DNA of 30,827 bases, from positions 1 through 30,827 of the forward strand of contig UQEY01000024.1 of NCBI GenBank assembly GCA_900540235.1, written 5' to 3'. Made by a program: the position numbers and the translations under genes. The stretch is from an uncultured Eubacteriales bacterium. GTDB lineage: Bacteria > Bacillota > Clostridia > Oscillospirales > Acutalibacteraceae. Below, piece after piece: positions 7,799 through 14,691 of the stretch. Numbering within the stretch: position 1 is the first letter of the stretch; every line of letters starts with the position of its first letter. The notes under the pieces are model-generated. The model saw only the letters and a program-made list of their open reading frames with translations, did not search any database and was not told the DNA's origin.

Positions 7799-8956
7799 TT
7801 ATTTCTTTTTAAACTTGTCAAAGAAACCTTCTTTTCCGCCGCCTTTAGGTGGGGTATAAGATTTATCAAATTGTTTAAGAAGCTCTTTTTGTTCGCTTGA
7901 AATGTTTTTAGGAATGTCAACAACAATTCTTACATGCTCGTCGCCCTTGCCCATACCGTTTAAGCGAGTGATACCTTTATTGCCCTTGAGTGTAAAAATT
8001 TCACCCGGTTGAGTACCGGCAGGAATGTTAAGCTTGGTGTCGCCGTCAAGTGTCGGAACACTTACTTCTGCGCCGAGTGTTGCTTCAACAATAGAAATAT
8101 GCTTATCAACCCAAACATCGTAGCCGTCACGAGTGAAGTACGGATGTTTTTTGATGCTGATAATAACTTTGAGGTCACCTGACGGACCACCGTTTGAACC
8201 TGCGTTGCCGAAACCACGGACATTGACAATTTGGTTGTTATCAATACCTGCAGGGATGTTAACCTCAATTTTCTTTCTTGTTCTGACTTTGCCCTTACCG
8301 TTACACTTATGGCACGGCGAGTTGATGATTTTACCTGAACCGCCGCAGTGCGAACAAGTACGCTGAGTGCTCATAACGCCGAGCGGAGTACGCTGAGATA
8401 CGGTTTGAACACCCGAGCCGTGACATTCAGGGCAGACAGTAGGACTTGTACCTTTTGCCGCACCTGTACCGCCACACTCACTGCAGTCCATAACACGCAT
8501 AACTTCAATAGTTTTTTTACAGCCTTTTGCTGCTTCTTCAAATGTAAGAGTAACGCTTGCTTGTATGTCACGACCTCTTGACGGAGCATTTGGGTTACGG
8601 GAACTTCCGCCGAAACCGCCGCCGAAGAAAGACGAAAAAATATCGCCCAAATCTATATCTCCGTCGAAACCGCCGCCAAAGCCGCCACCGAAACCGCCGG
8701 CACCTTGACCTGCACCGTAGTTAGGGTCAACGCCTGCAAAGCCGAATTGGTCGTATCTTGCTTTCTTTTGTGGGTCGGAAAGAACTTCATAAGCCTCGTT
8801 ACACTCTTTAAACTTAGCTTCTGCTTCAGGGTTATCAGGGTTTAAGTCAGGGTGGTATTTCTTTGCCGTTTTTCTGTATGCTTTTTTAATTTCGTCATCA
8901 CTTGCGTTGCGGTTTACACCGAGCACTTCGTAATAATCTCTTTTATCTTCAGGCAT
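7799..8956 (-). CDS. dnaJ: Chaperone protein DnaJ (Hsp40)
   Basis: Co-chaperone that delivers unfolded clients to DnaK and stimulates its ATPase. 385 aa, type I architecture: J domain (about 1-70) with the essential HPD in KYHPDLNPD; Gly/Phe-rich linker (about 75-130); zinc-finger region with four CxxCxGxG repeats (CSECGGTG, CPECHGSG, CSHCGGSG, CHKCNGKG); then the two client-binding beta domains and a short C-terminal tail. The Shine-Dalgarno AGGG is moderate. Fourth gene of the CIRCE-controlled operon. It is separated from dnaK by 135 nt holding an inverted-pair repeat (8993-9078), unusually large for this otherwise compact operon, and is followed at once by the terminator at 7767-7794. Confidence 0.98.
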   Translation of the reverse strand: MPEDKRDYYEVLGVNRNASDDEIKKAYRKTAKKYHPDLNPDNPEAEAKFKECNEAYEVLSDPQKKARYDQFGFAGVDPNYGAGQGAGGFGGGFGGGFDGDIDLGDIFSSFFGGGFGGSSRNPNAPSRGRDIQASVTLTFEEAAKGCKKTIEVMRVMDCSECGGTGAAKGTSPTVCPECHGSGVQTVSQRTPLGVMSTQRTCSHCGGSGKIINSPCHKCNGKGKVRTRKKIEVNIPAGIDNNQIVNVRGFGNAGSNGGPSGDLKVIISIKKHPYFTRDGYDVWVDKHISIVEATLGAEVSVPTLDGDTKLNIPAGTQPGEIFTLKGNKGITRLNGMGKGDEHVRIVVDIPKNISSEQKELLKQFDKSYTPPKGGGKEGFFDKFKKK

Positions 8957-8992
8957 ATACTTACCCTTTCTGTTTAAATTTATGTTTCTAAA

Positions 8993-9078
8993 GGCGAACT
9001 CAGTTCGCCCCTACAACGCTCAAAATCATTTATATTATGAAAATGACACGATTTGCGTAGGGGAGAACTGTGTTCTCC
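8993..9078. repeat. Inverted-pair palindromic element (CCCCTAC...GTAGGGG) between dnaK and dnaJ
   Basis: The left end is GGCGAAC-TCA-GTTCGCC followed by CCTAC (8993-9014). The right end is GTAGG followed by GGAGAAC-TGT-GTTCTCC (9057-9078). Each end is its own 7-bp hairpin. The two ends are inverted copies of each other (19 of 22 matching), so the 86-bp unit could also fold as one long stem. The hairpins differ by a paired change (C-G in one, A-T in the other). There is no coding capacity. The same architecture occurs at 23781-23899. Confidence 0.7.
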
Positions 9079-9091
9079 GATTAATTATATA

Positions 9092-10948
9092 TTAGTTATC
9101 GTCAACTTCTGTGTAGTCGGCGTCAGTGTATTCCTGACCTGCGTTGCCGCCTGCCTGAGCGTTAGGGTCATAACCTGCGCCCTGAGGACCTGCCTGAGCA
9201 CCGCCCTGTGCCTGCTGAGCAGCTTCATAAAGTTTCTGTGATACTTCATAGAACTTGTTTTGAAGGTCTTCCTGAGCAGATTTGATAGCGTCTTCGTTGT
9301 CGCCCTTGAGTGCTTCTTTAAGTGTGTCAACCTTAGTTTGGAGAGCTGACTTGTCGTCTGCCGAGAATTTGTCACCGTCTTCGCTGATGAGCTTTTCAGT
9401 CTGGTAAACCATCTGGTCTGCATTGTTACGAAGGTCAACAGATTCTCTCTTTTTCTTATCTTCTTCCGCAAACTGTTCAGCTTCCTTAACAGCCTTGTCA
9501 ATATCATCCTTGCTCATATTTGATGAAGCAGTGATGCTGATTTCCTGCTGCTTGCCTGTGCCGAGGTCCTTAGCCGATACATGAACGATACCGTTGGCAT
9601 CAATATCAAATGTTACTTCGATTTGAGGAACACCTCTTCTTGCAGGGAGAATACCGTCAAGGTGGAACATACCAAGAGTCTTATTGTCCTTAGCAAATTC
9701 TCTTTCACCCTGAAGTACATGAACTTCAACTGATGTTTGATTATCTGCAGCAGTTGAGAAGATTTGGCTCTTCTTAGTAGGGATAGTAGTATTTCTTTCA
9801 ATGATTACTGTGTTAACGCCGCCCATAGTTTCAATACCGAGTGAAAGCGGAGTAACATCAAGAAGAAGTAAGCCCTTAACATCGCCGCCGAGTACACCGC
9901 CTTGGAGAGCAGCACCCATAGCAACGCATTCATCAGGGTTGATACCCTTGAATGGCTCTTTGCCGCTGAACTTTTGAATAGCTTCCTGAACTGCAGGAAT
10001 TCTTGTTGAACCGCCGACAAGCAAAATCTTGTCAATGTCGTTCATTGAAAGACCTGAGTCTTGCATAGCCTGACGAACAGGACCCATTGTAGCTTCAACA
10101 AGGTCTGCTGTCATTTCGTTGAATTTAGCTCTTGTAAGTGAAGTTTCAAGGTGCTTAGGACCTGTAGCGTCTGCGGTGATGAACGGAAGTGAAATCTGAG
10201 CGGTAGTCATACCCGAAAGGTCAATCTTAGCCTTTTCTGCGGCTTCCTTAACTCTCTGCATAGCCATCTTATCGCCTGAAAGGTCAATGCCGGTTTCGTT
10301 CTTAAACTGAGTAACAATCCAGTCCATAACTTTCTTATCAAAGTCGTCGCCGCCGAGGTGGTTGTTACCTGCCGTAGCGAGAACTTCCTGAACACCGTCG
10401 CCCATTTCAATGATAGATACATCGAATGTACCGCCGCCGAGGTCGTATACCATAACCTTTTGGTCGTCTTCCTTATCAATACCGAAAGCAAGAGCGGCAG
10501 CCGTAGGCTCGTTGATAATTCTCTTAACATCAAGACCGGCAATCTTGCCTGCGTCCTTAGTAGCCTGACGCTGTGAGTCTGTGAAATAAGCAGGAACTGT
10601 AATAACTGCTTCTGTTACTTTTTCGCCAAGGTAAGCTTCAGCGTCTGATTTTAACTTCTGCAAAATGATGGCACTGATTTCCTGAGGTGTGTATGACTTG
10701 CCGTCAATATTAACCTTGTAATCGGAGCCCATATGCCTTTTAATTGAAGAAATGGTTTTTTCAGGGTTTGTGATAGCCTGACGCTTTGCAACATTACCAA
10801 CCATTCTTTCACCGTCTTTTGAAAATGCAACTACTGACGGAGTAGTTCTTGCGCCCTCTGCGTTAGGGATAACTACCGGCTCGCCGCCTTCAATAACGCT
10901 TACGCAACTGTTTGTTGTACCTAAATCAATACCAATAATCTTTGACAT
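9092..10948 (-). CDS. dnaK: Molecular chaperone DnaK (Hsp70)
   Basis: ATP-driven foldase. The 618-aa length is typical of Gram-positive DnaK. The nucleotide-binding domain (about 1-360) begins IGIDLGTTNSCVSVIEGGEP and includes the phosphate-2 motif VYDLGGGTFDVSI and the LVGGSTRIPAVQ segment. The interdomain linker VLLLDVTPLSL appears as GLLLLDVTPLSLGIETMGG, followed by the substrate-binding beta domain and helical lid. The tail is Gly/Ala/Gln-rich and ends in an acidic YTDADYTEVDD, as usual for client-tethering C termini. A strong AGGAGG Shine-Dalgarno precedes the ATG. It lies 27 nt downstream of grpE and is repressed through the upstream CIRCE by HrcA (known mechanism). Cytoplasmic. Confidence 0.99.
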   Translation of the reverse strand: MSKIIGIDLGTTNSCVSVIEGGEPVVIPNAEGARTTPSVVAFSKDGERMVGNVAKRQAITNPEKTISSIKRHMGSDYKVNIDGKSYTPQEISAIILQKLKSDAEAYLGEKVTEAVITVPAYFTDSQRQATKDAGKIAGLDVKRIINEPTAAALAFGIDKEDDQKVMVYDLGGGTFDVSIIEMGDGVQEVLATAGNNHLGGDDFDKKVMDWIVTQFKNETGIDLSGDKMAMQRVKEAAEKAKIDLSGMTTAQISLPFITADATGPKHLETSLTRAKFNEMTADLVEATMGPVRQAMQDSGLSMNDIDKILLVGGSTRIPAVQEAIQKFSGKEPFKGINPDECVAMGAALQGGVLGGDVKGLLLLDVTPLSLGIETMGGVNTVIIERNTTIPTKKSQIFSTAADNQTSVEVHVLQGEREFAKDNKTLGMFHLDGILPARRGVPQIEVTFDIDANGIVHVSAKDLGTGKQQEISITASSNMSKDDIDKAVKEAEQFAEEDKKKRESVDLRNNADQMVYQTEKLISEDGDKFSADDKSALQTKVDTLKEALKGDNEDAIKSAQEDLQNKFYEVSQKLYEAAQQAQGGAQAGPQGAGYDPNAQAGGNAGQEYTDADYTEVDDN

Positions 10949-10975
10949 AATCTTTTTCCTCCTGAGTTTGTTTTA

Positions 10976-11512
10976 TTAGTTTGCTGTTTTAACCATTGCA
11001 GGTCTTACAACTTTGTCATTATATTTATAGCCTTTTTGGAACACATCGGTGATAACATTTGTGTCAAGCGAATCATCATCAATATGCATTACTGCGTGAT
11101 GAAAATTCGGGTCAAATTGCTCACCTTGTTCGCCGTAGGCTGTTACGCCGAGTTTGTTAAGCGATGCCATCAAACCGTCATAGGTCATCTGAACACCTTT
11201 TTTGAGTCCTTCGTAATCTTCCTGCTCGTTTGCAAGTGCTCTTTCAAGGTTGTCAACCGTTGCAAGAATTTCCGAAACAGCTTTAATTGTTGCAAAAGCA
11301 AAGCTTTCGTTCTTCTCTTTTTCACTGCGCTTGCGGAAATTTGAATATTCGGCAGTTACTCGAAGAAGCTGTTCTTTTGTGTCTTTAAGCTCTTTTTCAA
11401 GTGGGTTTTCTTCACTTGTTTCAGCCTTTTCCTCGTTAGTATCAGTTGCTTTTTCTTTTTCGTTTTCAACTGTTACTTCTTTTTCTTCGTTTTCATTTTT
11501 CTTTTTACTCAT
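10976..11512 (-). CDS. grpE: Nucleotide exchange factor GrpE
   Basis: Releases ADP from DnaK and acts as a thermosensor of the chaperone cycle. 178 aa. A highly charged, disordered Lys/Glu-rich N terminus (about 1-45) is followed by the long dimerising helix (LEKELKDTKEQLLRVTAEYSNFRKRSEKEK) and the C-terminal beta domain. That domain carries the family signature ending in FHHAVMHIDDDSLDTNVITDVFQKGYKYNDKVVRPAMV. The start codon overlaps the hrcA stop by 4 nt (ATGA), so translation of the two is coupled. Second gene of the operon. Confidence 0.98.
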   Translation of the reverse strand: MSKKKNENEEKEVTVENEKEKATDTNEEKAETSEENPLEKELKDTKEQLLRVTAEYSNFRKRSEKEKNESFAFATIKAVSEILATVDNLERALANEQEDYEGLKKGVQMTYDGLMASLNKLGVTAYGEQGEQFDPNFHHAVMHIDDDSLDTNVITDVFQKGYKYNDKVVRPAMVKTAN

Positions 11513-12546
11513 ATTTTGACTGCGCCTCCCTTTGTAAGAAGTGTATCAACTGTGTTGATTATATATTTTATTTTCGGCAAAATGCTTTCATAATCAATTC
11601 GCATTGAACCGATAACACCCAAAACAGCTTTTTGACCGCCTTCGTAATTGTATTTTGAAATTACCGTTGCGGTATTTTTCATTTCATACATTGGGTTTTC
11701 ATCGCCAATCATAAGAAGCTGTTTGTTGTTTGTGTTTGCAAAACCTTTGCATAGTTCCATAATTTGCTTTTTTTCGGTAAGCATACCGAGAATTTTGTAA
11801 AGGTCATCGCCGAGTTCTTCGTGGCTCAGCAAATTCGTTTCGCCCTCAAGCGTAAGCTTACTGTGACTTGCTTCGCTACACAAAGCACAAAGTGACGATA
11901 AAGCAGGAAGCATATCAAATATCCTTTCGCCTGCAACGCTGACAGCACTTTGAATCAAAGCCAAATTAACGCTTGTAAGCGGTGTGCCTATTAAAAGCTT
12001 GCCGGCAACATCGTAAAACTTGCTTCTGAAATCATCATCGAGCGCACACGGCATATTGATGAGTGATGATTTGATTTTGCATCCGACCGTGAGCATAACA
12101 AGCATCGCTTTTTGGTTACCCGCAGGTATCAGGTCAACACCTTGAATACAATCGTATGGGTCCTCAATAGTCATACAAAATGAAGCACAGTGAGTGTATT
12201 CTTCAAGCAGCTTGCAAGCGTCTTGCAAAAGCCTTTCCGGGTCGCCGGAGTTTACCGAAAGAATCTCGTTTATCGAATTCATTTCGTATTCGCTTATCGG
12301 CTTTTCTTTCATTATGTTGTCAATATAATAACGGTATGAAGCTTTGCTTGGCACTCTGCCACCGCTCGTGTGCCTTTGCTCAAGAAAACCGAGCTGAGTT
12401 AAATACGCCATCTCGTTTCTTATTGTGGCACTCGATATTGAGTAGGGGAGAAGCTGACACAGCGTTTTTGAACCAATCGGTTCACCGGTACGCAAATAGT
12501 GCTCAATAATTAAACCAAGTATTGCGTGTCGTCTTTCACTTATCAT
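11509..12546 (-). CDS. hrcA: Heat-inducible transcription repressor HrcA
   Basis: Repressor of class I heat-shock genes. It binds CIRCE and is kept active by the GroEL system, closing a feedback loop on chaperone supply. The N-terminal winged helix (about 1-75) reads ISERRHAILGLIIEHYLRTGEPIGSKTL, then ISSATIRNEMAYLTQLGFLEQRHTSGGRVPS. A GAF-like/inserted dimerisation part and a C-terminal LGVIGSMRIDYESILPKIKYI signature follow. I use the ATG at 12546 because GAGGTGG lies 5 nt upstream; the in-frame GTG at 12555 would overlap that site. The resulting 345 aa matches the family. First gene of its operon, with the CIRCE 25 nt before its start, so it represses itself. No groESL is present in the window. 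Confidence 0.97.
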   Translation of the reverse strand: MISERRHAILGLIIEHYLRTGEPIGSKTLCQLLPYSISSATIRNEMAYLTQLGFLEQRHTSGGRVPSKASYRYYIDNIMKEKPISEYEMNSINEILSVNSGDPERLLQDACKLLEEYTHCASFCMTIEDPYDCIQGVDLIPAGNQKAMLVMLTVGCKIKSSLINMPCALDDDFRSKFYDVAGKLLIGTPLTSVNLALIQSAVSVAGERIFDMLPALSSLCALCSEASHSKLTLEGETNLLSHEELGDDLYKILGMLTEKKQIMELCKGFANTNNKQLLMIGDENPMYEMKNTATVISKYNYEGGQKAVLGVIGSMRIDYESILPKIKYIINTVDTLLTKGGAVKI

Positions 12547-12570
12547 CCTTTCCACCTCTTTGTTTTATCA

Positions 12571-12597
12571 TTAGCACTCTTAACGCCCGAGTGCTAA
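12571..12597. promoter_or_regulatory. CIRCE operator (HrcA-binding site)
   Basis: Exact consensus inverted repeat TTAGCACTC, nine-nucleotide spacer, GAGTGCTAA. It lies just downstream of the promoter at 12608-12636 and upstream of the hrcA start, the position where HrcA blocks transcription in other Firmicutes. Confidence 0.97.
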
Positions 12598-12607
12598 CTC
12601 TGTTATA

Positions 12608-12636
12608 ATAGTATTACCTTTTTGCTCACTTGTCAA
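12608..12636 (-). promoter_or_regulatory. Sigma-A-type promoter of hrcA-grpE-dnaK-dnaJ
   Basis: A perfect TTGACA (plus-strand 12631-12636), 17-nt spacer, TACTAT (12608-12613). An overlapping TATTAT gives a 20-nt spacer. Transcription should start around 12601, so the CIRCE is at the 5' end of the transcript. Confidence 0.8.
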
Positions 12637-12749
12637 TACTTTTTTTATTTTTTTTCAAATTTTTCTTAATTTGTATATATTTTCCTAACAAATTTTGCCT
12701 TTTTGAACGCTCTTATATAATAGGTATTAATATATATTATATATACTTG

Positions 12750-12778
12750 TTGACTGTACATTAAAAAATACTTAAAAT
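12750..12778 (+). promoter_or_regulatory. Promoter of the ECF transporter S-component gene
   Basis: TTGACT (12750-12755), 17-nt spacer, TAAAAT (12773-12778), about 57 nt before the chosen ATG. It is divergent from the heat-shock promoter. The leader of roughly 50 nt is too short for most riboswitches and shows no preQ1-type motif. Confidence 0.7.
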
Positions 12779-12835
12779 TGCATATTGAATGATGTACAGA
12801 ATTTTGGTATTCTTTTTTGCAAGGAGGTGAGCATA

Positions 12836-13369
12836 ATGAAAGAAAACACAAAAAATGCTCGCATCAATGTTAGGGCTATAACATTCACAGCCGTTATGGC
12901 AGCATTGGTATTTGTATTTACTTACACATTCAAAATTCCGTTTGTAAACGGTTACACCCACATCGGCGACAGTATGATTTTTCTTGCCATCGTATTTTTG
13001 GGTTGGAAAAAAGCACCGCTTGCAGCAGGTATCGGCGCAGCACTTGCCGACCTTATCGGCGGTTATTCCGCTTGGGTAGCGCCGACATTTATAATCAAAT
13101 TTGTTATGGCGCTTATCTGTGCTCTTATTATGGAAAAAGTTATTAAGAACAGGGTTGCAGGCTATATCGTAGGCTCAATTCTCGGCGGCGCATGGCAGAT
13201 TGTTGCATATACCGTTGTTAAAATTTTTCTTTTTGATAAGGCATATGCATTTTCTTCACTCCCTACTCTTGCTATTCAAACAGTAGTAGGTATCGTGGTA
13301 GCCGCAGTATTTATCATCATTTTTGACAAAACAAAAATAACCGCTAAGCTTAAAAAAATGGTTGGCTAA
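12836..13369 (+). CDS. ECF transporter S component, substrate unknown
   Basis: Membrane substrate-capture subunit of an energy-coupling-factor vitamin transporter. It would work with shared EcfA/EcfA'/EcfT proteins, none of which is encoded here. 177 aa with five or six hydrophobic segments. After a short basic cytoplasmic start, it carries the family's first-helix pattern (RAITFTAVMAALVFVFTYTF), the GYTHIGDSMIFLAIVFLGWKKAPLAAGIGAALADLIGGY segment, and Ala/Gly-rich helices used to contact EcfT. The start at 12836 is fixed by AAGGAGGTGA at 12821-12830; an upstream in-frame TTG (12785) lacks a site. The HIGD segment resembles the riboflavin/pyrimidine-type S components (PF07155/PF12822), but the vitamin cannot be named from sequence alone. 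The repeat copy at 13372 begins 3 nt after the stop codon. Confidence 0.85.
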   Translation: MKENTKNARINVRAITFTAVMAALVFVFTYTFKIPFVNGYTHIGDSMIFLAIVFLGWKKAPLAAGIGAALADLIGGYSAWVAPTFIIKFVMALICALIMEKVIKNRVAGYIVGSILGGAWQIVAYTVVKIFLFDKAYAFSSLPTLAIQTVVGIVVAAVFIIIFDKTKITAKLKKMVG

Positions 13370-13371
13370 AC

Positions 13372-13594
13372 TACTGATAAAGCGGCTAAACCACGCCGGG
13401 TTTATAACTTGAGTAAGACTATTTGTAGGGCAGGGACTTGCTCCCACCGAAGTCTATTTTAGCTATTGGACTTTTAAAAATGTTAAGGACATCGAGCCCT
13501 TAACATTTTTGGCGTTTTTTGCCTTTTGTTCGGGGGCAGTACCATCGTACAGCACCCGCTCACAAAAAACAAAATTTATCTCGCTTTCTCAGCA
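13372..13594 (+). repeat. Modular intergenic repeat, copy 1 (R1)
   Basis: Modules in order: box A (GATAAAGCGGCTAAACCACG), a GTAGGG-flanked palindrome (13425-13449, degenerate here), a hairpin with a fixed ATCGA loop (13476-13510), and an 84-nt tail containing GCAGTACCATCGTACAGC. The tail matches copy 2 at about 74 of 84 positions by hand count. It begins 3 nt after the ECF gene stop and fills the gap to the amidohydrolase. No conserved reading frame. Confidence 0.85.
13476..13510. terminator. Terminator-like hairpin of repeat R1
   Basis: AAAAATGTTAAGG pairs with CCTTAACATTTTT (13 bp), plus a C-G closing the ATCGA loop after one mismatch. The A-run and T-run ends could act in both directions. 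A further T6 lies at 13515-13520. The stem sequence differs from R2 and R3, but pairing and loop are kept. Confidence 0.65.
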
Positions 13595-13623
13595 GTTTAA
13601 AATTTATTTAGGAGATAGTTTAA

Positions 13624-14349
13624 ATGAAAAAGATTGATGCACATTCACATATCGGTAATTTCGGCGGTTGGGCAGGCGTTGCTTTTACCAAAGAAAAGCT
13701 CATTGAGCAAATGAACGAATATGATATTGAAAAAACATTTTTAACAGCACCTAACTTTCAAGGCAACGACGAAGTGGTAGACGCTTTTCAGTCTTATCCT
13801 GACAAGATTGTTCCGTTTGTTTGGGTTAACCCGGCTCTTGATGATGTTGAAAAGAAACTTAATCATTATATTAATGAAGAAGGCTTTATGGGCATCAAAA
13901 TGCAACCGCTTTTTGACGCTTTCGTAGCCGATGACCCTGTTGTTTATCCTGTTATGGACTTTGCAAGGGAATATGATGTTCCTGTATTTATCCATTGCGG
14001 TCATCCACCTTTCTCCCTTCCGTGGAGTATTGCGCTTCTTGCCGAAAAGTATCCTGATGTAAGAGTAACTATGATTCATATGGGTCACGGTCACGGCGTT
14101 TATATCGACGCTTCAATCAAGATGGCAAAGAGATACGACAATATCACTCTTGAAATGAGCGGTATGCCGATGGGCAGCAAGATTAAAGAAGCTTATGAAA
14201 CAGTAGGTAAGGACAGAATTATGTTTGGTATCGATTCGCCTTTCCATCATCCAACGGTTGAAATTCAAAAGGTTCTTTCTTGCGGTCTTGACGAAAAAGC
14301 ACAAGAAGATATTTTCTATAATAATGCTAAAAAGTTATTGAGATTATAA
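13624..14349 (+). CDS. Amidohydrolase family protein (Amidohydro_2 / PF04909-type)
   Basis: Metal-dependent TIM-barrel hydrolase or decarboxylase-like enzyme of 241 aa, at the short end for the family. Probable metal and catalytic positions: H7-x-H9 (IDAHSHIG), H124 (VFIHCGHPPFS), H152 (MIHMGHGHG) and D204 (MFGIDSPF). A partial KMQP segment after strand 3 (GFMGIKMQPLFDAF) matches uncharacterised Amidohydro_2 proteins. No signal peptide is visible. A good AGGAG site precedes the ATG. The gene is bracketed by direct copies R1 and R2 of the intergenic repeat and has no obvious promoter of its own, so it may rely on read-through from the ECF gene. Alternatives within the superfamily include 2-pyrone-type hydrolase or ACMSD-like decarboxylase; the substrate cannot be stated. 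Confidence 0.85.
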   Translation: MKKIDAHSHIGNFGGWAGVAFTKEKLIEQMNEYDIEKTFLTAPNFQGNDEVVDAFQSYPDKIVPFVWVNPALDDVEKKLNHYINEEGFMGIKMQPLFDAFVADDPVVYPVMDFAREYDVPVFIHCGHPPFSLPWSIALLAEKYPDVRVTMIHMGHGHGVYIDASIKMAKRYDNITLEMSGMPMGSKIKEAYETVGKDRIMFGIDSPFHHPTVEIQKVLSCGLDEKAQEDIFYNNAKKLLRL

Positions 14350-14366
14350 TTTATTAAAAATAAAGC

Positions 14367-14518
14367 GGGAGGATGATATCCTCCCCTACGGTGGTTTGCC
14401 ATAAAACAAAGGACATTCTCGTTTGAGAATGTCCTTAGATTGTTGACAAAGTGGCTAAATCGTGCCTAGTTTAAAAAATTCAGTAAGGCTATTCGTAGGG
14501 CAGGGGTTTACTCCTGCC
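14367..14518. repeat. Second inverted-pair palindrome unit (CCCCTAC...GTAGGG)
   Basis: The left palindrome GGGAGGAT-GAT-ATCCTCCC runs into CCTAC (to 14389). The right end is GTAGGG (14495-14500), overlapping the palindrome GGCAGG...CCTGCC (14499-14518). Orientation is as in the 8993-9078 and 23781-23899 units. The right end is also a module of repeat R2, so the two families are interleaved here. Confidence 0.55.
14409..14436 (-). terminator. 12-bp hairpin, probable secA-side terminator
   Basis: AAGGACATTCTC-GTTT-GAGAATGTCCTT, a perfect stem. On the minus strand it is followed by TGTTTTAT, a reasonable U-tract for transcripts coming from secA; the plus strand has only TTAG after it. Confidence 0.5.
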
Positions 14519-14664
14519 GAAAATATTCTAATAAATTACAATTTGAAAAATGGCTTGGACATCGAGTCCAAGCCATTTTTGGCACTTTTTGTCTTTTGCT
14601 CGGAGGCAGTACCATCGTACAGCACCCACTCGCAAAATACAAAATTTATCTCACTTTCTCAACA
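14441..14664 (+). repeat. Modular intergenic repeat, copy 2 (R2)
   Basis: Same module order as R1. The first 139 nt match R3 at about 128 of 139 positions by hand count. Modules: box A (GACAAAGTGGCTAAATCGTG), GTAGGG palindrome (14495-14518), ATCGA-loop hairpin (14546-14580) and the tail with GCAGTACCATCGTACAGC (14606-14623). Direct orientation relative to R1, about 1.07 kb away, with the amidohydrolase between. Confidence 0.88.
14546..14580. terminator. Bidirectional terminator-like hairpin of repeat R2
   Basis: AAAAATGGCTTGGAC-ATCGA-GTCCAAGCCATTTTT, a perfect 15-bp stem with A-run and T-run arms. It is placed between convergent amidohydrolase and secA, so it could stop transcripts from both sides. 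Confidence 0.75.
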
Positions 14665-14691
14665 TTCTTTTTAATATATACATATTATATA

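Larger units (their letters stand above)
14350..14691. other. 342-nt gene-free stretch made of repeat modules
   Basis: Convergent gap between the amidohydrolase (plus) and secA (minus). It holds the GGGAGGAT-GAT-ATCCTCCC palindrome with CCCCTAC flank (14367-14389), a 12-bp hairpin (14409-14436) and repeat copy R2 (14441-14664). The remaining 27 nt are AT-rich. Overlapping small open frames here lie wholly in repeat sequence and are not believable genes. Confidence 0.8.

Noticed and set aside
9085..9507. 140-codon minus-strand open frame overlapping the dnaK end
   Set aside because: Same-strand frame shadow of dnaK; Arg/Leu/Thr-rich with no motif.
12546..12555. GTG start for hrcA at 12555
   Set aside because: It would overlap the GAGGTGG ribosome site that is ideally placed for the ATG at 12546.
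12779..12835. Riboswitch upstream of the ECF S component
   Set aside because: The leader is about 50 nt with no preQ1, TPP or FMN core motifs visible; too short for the larger classes.
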